NCBI GenBank assembly: GCA_006226555.1
Contig: SBGS01000112.1
Location: 1-5,274, forward strand
Direction of reading: 5' to 3'
Length of the DNA: 5,274 nucleotides
Origin: Bacteroidota bacterium
GTDB lineage: Bacteria > Bacteroidota > Bacteroidia > Flavobacteriales_D > Crocinitomicaceae
In this document: piece after piece, positions 1-5,274 of the stretch
Numbering within the stretch: position 1 is the stretch's first letter
How the letters are laid out: each line of letters begins with the position of its first letter
Made by a program: the position numbers and the translations under genes
Notes under the pieces: model-generated
Databases searched by the model: none
What the model was told of the DNA's origin: nothing
What the model saw: the letters and a program-made list of their open reading frames with translations, nothing else

Positions 1-1075
1 TTAGGAAAGCCTTGTATTCTCGATTGGTTATTCGCCATTGTTCACTCATATCAATGGCGGGTAGTTGAATTACAGGTTCTCCAATGGGCACTTTTGTGAT
101 GTCGTCCTCGGTTGGTAATGTTACGACCACTAAATAATCCAAACCGGCTTCATGAAACTCACGTTGCAGCATTTTAGTCTTCCAATCGCAAAAGGCATCT
201 GCCTGAAACCCGACCGTCCCATAGGCTGCGAGGTCCTTGAATAGGATATCTCCTAAAAGGGAATAAACTGCTGGAATATCTCTGTAGTTATTACTGATTC
301 TTGCTATTGAAAATTCATCTCTTATGATTGGAACATTCATTTCAACTTTTTCAAACCCGAATGAAGAAGACAGATGACCGGGAAAATATTGAGTTATAGA
401 ATCATAAGGCAGCTCACTAAAGTACTCATAACCAGCCTCGTAATGATAGTTGAATTTGCGTTTGTCGAATTCGCGCTTATTGTAAAATCGTTGCGGATAT
501 GGAAGGTACATGTGTGCAATAAACGGCATGATCATGGGATCATCAAAATGAAAGATGTGTTTGTGATCAAATGTGATATCATGTCGTATTTCATCCCGGT
601 ACATGTAGGAAGCCGGAATAACTTTCCCGTCTCGATAATACACCTTTTTCTTGTCGCGGATCATGAACTTCGCATCATAATTGGGCTCATCTATGGTGTT
701 GAAATAACACTCCATTGCGATAGAATCTCTAACCCACTTTTCAAATTCGAGATATTCTCGAACAGTAACAGGATCTATACGCACATACTTAAGTTGTTCT
801 TGCTGCTTTCTATATGAGATGGGATGATGATATAAAACATATTCATGGTTGAGAATTGCACCATCCACCTTTCCGGCAAAGATCTCCGAAGAATCTTTCG
901 TGCATTGCCAACAGTCGAAAAACCGGAAATAATTCGGTTCAGATTTCAATTCCATCCAACCATCCGATAAAATACGATCAATAATGGCTTTATCTTTTGA
1001 GTCTATCTGAGCAAAAGACGCATGAATGATCATACAGAGGCAGATCAGAATCAATCGATTATTGTACGAATTCAC
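1..1075 (-). CDS. Secreted GldK/PorK-like protein, FGE-sulfatase fold family, C-terminus outside window
   Basis: This is an open frame of 358 codons that leaves the window at its left edge without a stop. I chose the GTG at 1073-1075 because it gives a full signal peptide (MNSYNNR, a hydrophobic stretch LILICLCMII, then HASFAQ with cleavage after about residue 23). The first ATG, at 1031-1033, would leave only nine residues before the cleavage site. Family landmarks recalled from GldK/PorK, the T9SS ring proteins, appear in order. V-T-V-R-E-Y-L-E-F followed by KWVRDSIA is at residues 103-120. YLP...RFYNKREFDKRKFNY is at 190-210. A region resembling the family's DYPVVGVSW-AFCNWRTK block (AAYGTVGFQADAFCDWKTK) is at 283-301, and LPTE is at 320-323. 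A second opening motif, WRITNREYKAFL, lies at 347-358, where the canonical second half of the domain would be expected. There is no evident lipobox, although GldK is a lipoprotein. A CWQC motif is at 55-58. Assignment to the family is fairly sure; a T9SS role is inferred, and this is probably a divergent paralogue rather than the core gldK. Confidence 0.75.
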   Translation of the reverse strand, partial: MNSYNNRLILICLCMIIHASFAQIDSKDKAIIDRILSDGWMELKSEPNYFRFFDCWQCTKDSSEIFAGKVDGAILNHEYVLYHHPISYRKQQEQLKYVRIDPVTVREYLEFEKWVRDSIAMECYFNTIDEPNYDAKFMIRDKKKVYYRDGKVIPASYMYRDEIRHDITFDHKHIFHFDDPMIMPFIAHMYLPYPQRFYNKREFDKRKFNYHYEAGYEYFSELPYDSITQYFPGHLSSSFGFEKVEMNVPIIRDEFSIARISNNYRDIPAVYSLLGDILFKDLAAYGTVGFQADAFCDWKTKMLQREFHEAGLDYLVVVTLPTEDDITKVPIGEPVIQLPAIDMSEQWRITNREYKAFL

Positions 1076-1126
1076 TGTTTGAGGTTGAATTAATTCATTG
1101 TATAAGAACGGTAAAAAGAGCCAAAG

Positions 1127-1156
1127 TTGTATCCAAAAAATTTTTAATTAGATTTG
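1127..1156 (+). promoter_or_regulatory. Bacteroidota-type promoter for the TonB-dependent receptor
   Basis: TAGATTTG at 1149-1156 matches the Bacteroidota -7 consensus TAnnTTTG at every fixed position. A TTG at 1127-1129 lies 19 bases upstream, the usual spacing for the -33 element. Transcription would begin near 1160-1165, giving a leader of about 30-35 bases before the ATG at 1195. The leader is AT-rich and has no Shine-Dalgarno sequence, which is normal in this phylum. No equally good promoter was seen on the minus strand for the divergent gene. Confidence 0.6.
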
Positions 1157-1173
1157 TTCTAAATAAAAGTTTG

Positions 1174-1188
1174 ATAAGTCTAACTTAT
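1174..1188. repeat. Short inverted repeat in the receptor leader
   Basis: ATAAGT (1174-1179) and ACTTAT (1183-1188) are perfect inverted arms around CTA. They lie inside the predicted 5' untranslated leader, six bases before the start codon. The site could be a weak hairpin near the start or a small operator. The sequence is AT-rich, so chance is a serious alternative. Confidence 0.3.
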
Positions 1189-1194
1189 TTCTAA

Positions 1195-3456
1195 ATGATT
1201 AGAATTCTGGGTTTAATATCCATTGTATTAATGGCGCACAATGCTCTGGCAGCAAGCATTCAGGGTAAAGTGACTGTGGATGGTATTGCTCAGGAGTTTG
1301 TTACCATTCGTTTGCTTGGGAAGAATTTGGGTGACAGAACAGCTAGTGATGGAACCTTTGAGATAAAGAACATTGCAGCGGGGACATATAAGCTTGTCGC
1401 TTCCGGTTTCGGCCTTCAAAATGATACTACTGATTTAACGCTAACAGAAAATGAAAATAGAATACTGAATATCTCCATGCAGAAGATTGTTCAGGAACTT
1501 GAAGAAGTTACGATAACGACTACCATGCGTGAAGTTTCGGTATCAGATAGTCCAATAGCAATTGATATTATAACTCCCAGATTATTCGAAAAGAACCCTT
1601 CTCCGGGCTTATTTGAATCTATAGGAATGGTAAATGGAGTGCGTCCGCAACTTCAATGTAATGTTTGCAATACGGGAGACATTCATATCAACGGAATGGA
1701 AGGGCCATATACAATGGTTATGATCGATGGTATGCCAATTGTTTCTGCCTTAGGTTCAGTTTATGGTTTAATGGGTATTCCAAATGCAATTATACAGCGC
1801 ATTGAGGTACAGAAAGGGCCGTCTTCAACACTCTACGGTTCAGAGGCCGTTGGTGGTTTGATCAATGTGATCACGCGCTCTGCAGATTGTGGACCGAGAT
1901 TTACAGCGGATGTATTTGGAACAAGTTACGAGGAATTTAATGCTGAATTAAGCGGAGTATACAAATTGGGTAAGCGGGTGACGGGAATCATGAGCGGAAG
2001 CTATTTCCATTTTGACAGGATCTGGGATATCAATCATGACAATTTCACGGATGTAACACTCCAGAAACGTGCTGCGCTGTTCAATAAATTCACATTTACC
2101 CACGGTTCAGGAAAAATGTCACACCTGGCTTTTCGATATTATTACGAAACCAGATGGGGAGGAGAATTGAAGTGGACACCTGAATTTCATGGTTCTGATA
2201 GTATCTATGGAGAGAACATTTATACTAACCGCCTCGAGATTATTGGAAAATCACCTCTAAAATTTGGTGGACAGGAATTTGAACTACAATATTCATTCAA
2301 TAAACATGTTCAGCATTCAGCTTATGGTCAAACGGTGTTTAATGCTGATCAGAACATTGGCTTTGCTCAACTCATTAAACACATCAAATTCGAACGACAG
2401 AATCTATTGATCGGAGCCGCTTTACGTTACACCTATTATGATGACAATACATTGATCACGATTAGTGATGATACATTGAATCCAGAGAACAAACCTCTGA
2501 GTACATATCTGCCGGGCATTTTTGTTCAGGATGAGATCAGTGTGAACGAAAAAAATATGCTTTTGATTGGTTTACGATTCGACTATAATACGGATCACGG
2601 TAGTATATTATCCCCTCGATTTAATTGGAAATATGAGGCCAATCAAAATAATATTATTCGTCTCGGATTTGGAAATGGTTATCGTGTGGTGAATCTTTTC
2701 AGCGAAGATCATGCAGCATACACGGGAGCAAGGGAGGTAGTTATACGCCAGCACTTAAAACCCGAGCAATCCTGGAGTGGAAACCTTAACTATTCGGGTA
2801 AAAGGCGATTTAAAAAGTTGGGAGCAATTGGCATCGACGCAAATTTGTTTTATACGTATTTCAGCAATAAGATCGTTGCAGACTATTTCACGGATGCCAA
2901 TCAGGTGATCTTTGATAATCTAAGTGGATATGGAATTAACAGGGGTGCGGGGGCGCAGATACATTGGACGATCGCTAATCCGGTTAAGCTAACTATAGGG
3001 GCAACTTACACAGACCTCTTCCTCATGAATAAAGATAAATTTGGAGGTCTTTATCGCTCCGAACAGGTTCATACACCACCTTTAACAGCAAATTTTGTTT
3101 TGAGCTATACGATAGCCAAAGCTCAATTGAGCATTGACCTCAGCGGAAATCTCTATTCACCGATGTTACTGCCTGTATTACCAGACGATTATCGCTCGGC
3201 ATATTCTCCATGGTTTAGTATACTCAACATCCGGGTGATGAAAACCATAAAATATCGATGGGAAATATACGGCGGGGTAAAGAATTTTCTAAACTTCGTG
3301 CCTCAGGAAGACGCAATTATGCGTCCGTTCGATCCATTTGATAAATACATTGATGACCCTGTGACAAATCCAAATGGATACACTTTTGATCCGGGATACA
3401 ATTACGCTCCAATTCAGAAGGCAAGGATGTTCCTTGGAGTTAGATACAGAATGTAA
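1195..3456 (+). CDS. TonB-dependent outer-membrane receptor with carboxypeptidase-regulatory-like N-terminal domain
   Basis: This 753-residue protein has the normal size for a TonB-dependent receptor, an outer-membrane beta-barrel that imports scarce ligands using energy relayed by TonB-ExbBD. Residues 1-19 are a signal peptide ending NALA. Residues 21-95 form a beta-sandwich of the CarboxypepD_reg type (SIQGKVTVDG, ASDGTFEIKNIAAGTYKL), common in Bacteroidota receptors. A TonB-box-like stretch, EEVTITTT, follows at 103-110. The plug spans about 115-230, with the typical IDGMPIV, IQRIEVQKGPSSTLYGSEA and GGLINVITR signatures at 177-228. The rest is a barrel of aromatic, alternating strands ending FLGVRYRM. 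The plug carries C155-x-x-C158 next to H164 and several methionines (168, 174, 176, 180, 193), plus C232. In COG terms it resembles receptors labelled ferrienterochelin/colicin type, but the ligand cannot be read from sequence. The start is supported by the signal peptide and by the promoter just upstream. No partner lipoprotein (SusD) follows, which argues against a polysaccharide-utilisation system. Confidence 0.93.
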   Translation: MIRILGLISIVLMAHNALAASIQGKVTVDGIAQEFVTIRLLGKNLGDRTASDGTFEIKNIAAGTYKLVASGFGLQNDTTDLTLTENENRILNISMQKIVQELEEVTITTTMREVSVSDSPIAIDIITPRLFEKNPSPGLFESIGMVNGVRPQLQCNVCNTGDIHINGMEGPYTMVMIDGMPIVSALGSVYGLMGIPNAIIQRIEVQKGPSSTLYGSEAVGGLINVITRSADCGPRFTADVFGTSYEEFNAELSGVYKLGKRVTGIMSGSYFHFDRIWDINHDNFTDVTLQKRAALFNKFTFTHGSGKMSHLAFRYYYETRWGGELKWTPEFHGSDSIYGENIYTNRLEIIGKSPLKFGGQEFELQYSFNKHVQHSAYGQTVFNADQNIGFAQLIKHIKFERQNLLIGAALRYTYYDDNTLITISDDTLNPENKPLSTYLPGIFVQDEISVNEKNMLLIGLRFDYNTDHGSILSPRFNWKYEANQNNIIRLGFGNGYRVVNLFSEDHAAYTGAREVVIRQHLKPEQSWSGNLNYSGKRRFKKLGAIGIDANLFYTYFSNKIVADYFTDANQVIFDNLSGYGINRGAGAQIHWTIANPVKLTIGATYTDLFLMNKDKFGGLYRSEQVHTPPLTANFVLSYTIAKAQLSIDLSGNLYSPMLLPVLPDDYRSAYSPWFSILNIRVMKTIKYRWEIYGGVKNFLNFVPQEDAIMRPFDPFDKYIDDPVTNPNGYTFDPGYNYAPIQKARMFLGVRYRM

Positions 3457-3617
3457 GCCATACATGACTTGAGCAGATTTCATTCAGACTATTTCACCTA
3501 CGCTGTACTTAGAATTTTCCGTGAAGTTTTTCAATGGAATTAAGTGTGTGCTGTGTCTAACGGATTGCCGGCTTGGCTCCTACCAGAAAATTACGAATTT
3601 ACCTTTTTGATATCTAG

Positions 3618-3635
3618 GAATCAATGAGTTGATTC
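3618..3635. repeat. Perfect 7-bp hairpin
   Basis: GAATCAA (3618-3624) and TTGATTC (3629-3635) are perfect inverted arms around the loop TGAG. No T-run follows, so it is not a classical intrinsic terminator. It lies 85 bases before the next start codon, upstream of where the promoter should be. A protein-binding operator or an RNA 3'-end structure are both possible. Confidence 0.45.
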
Positions 3636-3694
3636 ATATTGAAATGTGACTTATATCATACCATCTCATCAGGATCAGAGTTACTATTGTAGTT

Positions 3695-3706
3695 GTGTAT
3701 TTACAC
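3695..3706. repeat. Small palindrome before the T9SS cargo gene
   Basis: GTGTA (3695-3699) and TACAC (3702-3706) are perfect inverted arms separated by TT. The site ends 14 bases before the start codon, so it would lie in the promoter or in the leader. Five-base arms are short enough to arise by chance. Confidence 0.25.
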
Positions 3707-3720
3707 GTTAAATCGAACTT

Positions 3721-5013
3721 ATGAAAGCAATAATTACACTAGTGCTGATTACCATTGCGTCGAATTATTCGTTTGCCACTACGTATTACTCAATTTTAGA
3801 CGGTTCTTGGTCAGATCCAGGAATATGGTCGACGGATGGAATTACGCCGTGTTCATGTAGTCCTTCCAATAATTTGATGGGAGATACTGTTGTGATTGAT
3901 CACACAGTTGTGCAGGATGCAAGCTTAACGATTTTGGATGGCTCATTCCTGAAGGTTGGCGAAAGCGGAAAACTGGATGGTTCAGGATACACAATGGCTG
4001 TTATTAATGCGAGTTTTTTGGCAAATGGAAATTTCACTACGAAAAAATTGTTGGTTGGGGATGAGGCGACTTTTACAATTCAGCTTGCTGAATTGATCAT
4101 TCTTACGCGTATGGAAGTCTATGGTGTTTTGAACATCTACACATCGAATTTGAACGTAGTACTGGGAAACATCAATATATACGCAACAGGTATAGTGAAT
4201 TTGGAAGGAGGATCAAAGGTGCATTTCGATTCAGGGAATTATCAGAACGCGGGAATTACGAATATCGGACCGGGGTCTTGTATACAGATAGATTCGGGGA
4301 ATATTCAAAATGAAGTTGGCGGTGTAATGAATGGTTCGGGTTCAATGATCACAGATGCAGGAAACGTCCAGAATGAAGGATCCTGGGACGCCAACATTCT
4401 TTGGTGTTCGGCGGGATTTGATTTTGGCATGCCCTCTACGGAGAGCTGTCTGGAAGCCAATGAAAACTGCTTGGGAGTGCCGCTACCTGTTGAACTGGTA
4501 CTATTCGAAGGTACCGCAAAACCGGGTTGTAACAGCATTGTTTGGATCACCGCGTCTGAATATAACTGTGATTACTTCGTGCTGGAGCGTTCTGATGAAG
4601 GTAAAAAATGGACTGAAAGAGCAGTTGTTGATGGTGCAGGAACGACTTCTTTAGAATCGTATTATTCTGTCTGTGATAATATCACGGAAGTAAAAACATA
4701 CTATTATCGAATTATTCAGTATGACTACAACAGGGATATGTCTATATCCAATGTTATTACCGTTCATTCGGTTGGATTAAAACCAACGGAGATGTACCCA
4801 AACCCCAGTCAGGGTGAGTTCTTCTTGTTGTTGGATGGATATGAAACAGGAATGGAAGTGATCATATACGATGTCAATGGAATGCCGGTTTATCAAAAGA
4901 ACGATATTGTTGATAACAAAGTGGCCTTTCAATTACAGCTTCCTTCCGGATTGTATCTGGTGCACATCAACAGAAAAGGAAATGTGGAGACCCTGAAGCT
5001 GGTAATACGCTAA
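3721..5013 (+). CDS. Secreted surface protein with type A T9SS C-terminal sorting domain
   Basis: This 430-residue protein is exported by Sec and then, by inference, carried across the outer membrane by the type IX system and anchored to the surface. Residues 1-19 are a signal peptide (MKAIITLVLITIAS...YSFA). Residues 24-61 carry the pattern DGSWSDPGIWS ... DTVVIDHTV, common at the N-termini of Bacteroidota surface proteins. Residues 62-222 are rich in short beta segments and Gly/Asn turns, suggesting a beta-solenoid, and include three copies of a D-[SA]-G-N-x-Q-N unit spaced exactly 21 residues apart (170, 191, 212). A linker beginning LPVELVLFEGTA (255-266) leads into a fibronectin-like module, about 257-348, with ITASEYNCDYFVLERSDEG. 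The last 73 residues are the sorting domain: MYPNPSQGEF, then IIYDVNGMPVY, LPSGLYLVHI and a final LKLVIR. Nine cysteines are present, several of which could form disulfides outside the cell. No catalytic domain is recognisable, so adhesion or a structural role is a guess. Confidence 0.92.
   Translation: MKAIITLVLITIASNYSFATTYYSILDGSWSDPGIWSTDGITPCSCSPSNNLMGDTVVIDHTVVQDASLTILDGSFLKVGESGKLDGSGYTMAVINASFLANGNFTTKKLLVGDEATFTIQLAELIILTRMEVYGVLNIYTSNLNVVLGNINIYATGIVNLEGGSKVHFDSGNYQNAGITNIGPGSCIQIDSGNIQNEVGGVMNGSGSMITDAGNVQNEGSWDANILWCSAGFDFGMPSTESCLEANENCLGVPLPVELVLFEGTAKPGCNSIVWITASEYNCDYFVLERSDEGKKWTERAVVDGAGTTSLESYYSVCDNITEVKTYYYRIIQYDYNRDMSISNVITVHSVGLKPTEMYPNPSQGEFFLLLDGYETGMEVIIYDVNGMPVYQKNDIVDNKVAFQLQLPSGLYLVHINRKGNVETLKLVIR
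4228..4386 (+). repeat. Three 21-residue (63-base) tandem repeats inside the T9SS cargo
   Basis: The unit begins DSGNYQN at residue 170, DSGNIQN at 191 and DAGNVQN at 212, so the spacing is exactly 63 bases. The third copy is partial. The DNA has drifted at many positions, so the conservation is at protein level. The period is consistent with one or two coils of a beta-solenoid. Confidence 0.7.
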
Positions 5014-5044
5014 TTCTTTCGAACAGGGTTAAATGATTCAAAAA

Positions 5045-5060
5045 GATGATTTTAATCATC
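5045..5060. repeat. 7-bp inverted repeat after the T9SS cargo gene
   Basis: GATGATT (5045-5051) and AATCATC (5054-5060) are perfect inverted arms around TT. As RNA, a 6-bp stem with a TTTA loop is more realistic. It lies 32 bases after the stop codon, where a 3'-end hairpin would be expected, but the following AGTTTGTATG is only partly T-rich, so calling it a terminator is tentative. Confidence 0.35.
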
Positions 5061-5062
5061 AG

Positions 5063-5091
5063 TTTGTATGTAAAACGGTCATTTATTTTAG
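5063..5091 (+). promoter_or_regulatory. Candidate promoter for the rightmost gene
   Basis: TTTG at 5063-5066 is followed after 17 bases by TATTTTAG at 5084-5091, which differs from the Bacteroidota -7 form TAnnTTTG at one fixed position. Transcription would start near 5098, giving a leader of about 28 bases before the ATG at 5126. The region is AT-rich, so a chance match is possible. Confidence 0.35.
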
Positions 5092-5125
5092 ACATCCAAT
5101 TTCTCTAATTTGCTCAAAAAAAGAT

Positions 5126-5274
5126 ATGTTGTTCAAGTCCTTATTCATTGCCTTTTTTCTTGGTGTAGGTAGTTTATACGCTCAGAGTACAGAAGTAATT
5201 GATCCTCACAATGGAGTACAAGTTTCAGCCTTTGCCGGTCCTGCATTTGGACGCATTAAAGGAAAAACAAAAGA
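5126..5274 (+). CDS. Exported protein of unknown function, N-terminal fragment
   Basis: An open frame starts at ATG 5126 and runs off the right edge after 49 codons and two bases. The start gives a textbook signal peptide: MLFKSLF, a hydrophobic core IAFFLGVGSL, then YAQ with cleavage expected after residue 20. The mature part begins STEVIDPHNG and continues VQVSAFAGPAFGRIKGKTK. The last stretch, with alternating polar and small residues and a FAGPAFG turn, would suit the first strand of an outer-membrane beta-barrel, but too little is visible to name a family. The spacer upstream is AAAAAAAGAT, an A-rich translation start region without Shine-Dalgarno, as expected here. Confidence 0.7.
   Translation, partial: MLFKSLFIAFFLGVGSLYAQSTEVIDPHNGVQVSAFAGPAFGRIKGKTK

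Larger units (their letters stand above)
3457..3720. other. Intergenic region between the receptor and the T9SS cargo gene
   Basis: No convincing coding region or RNA gene is visible in these 264 bases. A weak terminator candidate for the receptor pairs 3491-3497 with 3521-3527 (seven pairs, one of them G-U, with a 23-base loop) and runs into five T residues at 3527-3531. The long loop makes this doubtful. An imperfect alternative pairs TTCC 3517-3520 with GGAA 3536-3539. TACTATTG at 3682-3689 matches seven of eight positions of the -7 promoter form TAnnTTTG (six defined plus two free positions), but no TTG lies at the right distance upstream, so the promoter of the next gene is not settled. 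Confidence 0.5.

Noticed and set aside
1..3. TTA at the window's left edge read as a minus-strand stop codon
   Set aside because: It is in a different frame from the GldK-like gene, whose codons occupy 2-4, 5-7 and so on. The gene therefore continues beyond the window.
374..817. A 147-codon plus-strand open frame
   Set aside because: It lies antisense inside the GldK-like gene. Its translation has no recognisable motif, and the minus-strand frame shows family motifs and a signal peptide.
1228..1419. A 63-codon minus-strand open frame
   Set aside because: It is antisense to the start of the TonB-dependent receptor and has no signal of its own.
1195..3456. SusC-type receptor of a polysaccharide-utilisation locus
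   Set aside because: It is shorter than typical SusC proteins (about 1000 residues), no SusD or glycoside hydrolase is adjacent, and the plug resembles the siderophore/metal receptor type.
3289..3483. A 64-codon minus-strand open frame
   Set aside because: It mostly overlaps the receptor's final barrel strands in antisense. Nothing recognisable is encoded.
4305..4654. Two overlapping open frames (81 codons minus, 99 codons plus) inside the T9SS cargo gene
   Set aside because: Both are shadows of the cargo gene, whose frame carries clear domains.
5105..5112. CTAATTTG as a -7 promoter element
   Set aside because: Its TA is one base too close to TTTG, no TTG lies at the right distance upstream, and it would leave almost no leader.

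Overview
The window looks like chromosomal DNA from a member of the Bacteroidota (Flavobacteriia/Cytophagia-like, roughly 40% GC by eye). The evidence is a C-terminal type IX secretion (T9SS) sorting domain, a GldK-like protein, a TonB-dependent receptor with an N-terminal carboxypeptidase-regulatory-like domain, signal peptides ending in A-Q or A-T/A-A, starts without Shine-Dalgarno sequences, and a promoter matching the Bacteroidota -33/-7 form (TTG, 19 bases, TAnnTTTG).

Layout. (1) Positions 1-1075, minus strand: a secreted GldK/PorK-like protein of the formylglycine-generating-enzyme fold family. Its C-terminus runs off the left edge. It most likely starts at a GTG, not at the first ATG. 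(2) Positions 1076-1194: a divergent intergenic region with a good promoter for the rightward gene. (3) Positions 1195-3456, plus strand: a complete TonB-dependent outer-membrane receptor with an unusual Cys-x-x-Cys and Met-rich segment in its plug. (4) Positions 3457-3720: an intergenic region with a perfect 7-bp hairpin and a smaller palindrome close to the next start. (5) Positions 3721-5013, plus strand: a secreted surface protein with a short beta-rich repeat region and a type A T9SS sorting domain. (6) Positions 5014-5125: an intergenic region with a 7-bp inverted repeat and a weak promoter candidate. (7) Positions 5126-5274, plus strand: the first 49 codons of a further exported protein that runs off the right edge.

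All four genes encode exported envelope or surface proteins. They do not look like one tight operon, because the gaps are about 110-260 bases and the first gene is divergent. The T9SS cargo and the GldK-like protein share a secretion theme, but a direct partnership is only a guess. I saw no mobile element, CRISPR array, RNA gene or defence system. The most unusual item is the leftmost gene. It keeps several GldK landmarks, lacks an evident lipobox, and appears to replace the usual second half of the domain with a second copy of the opening motif.
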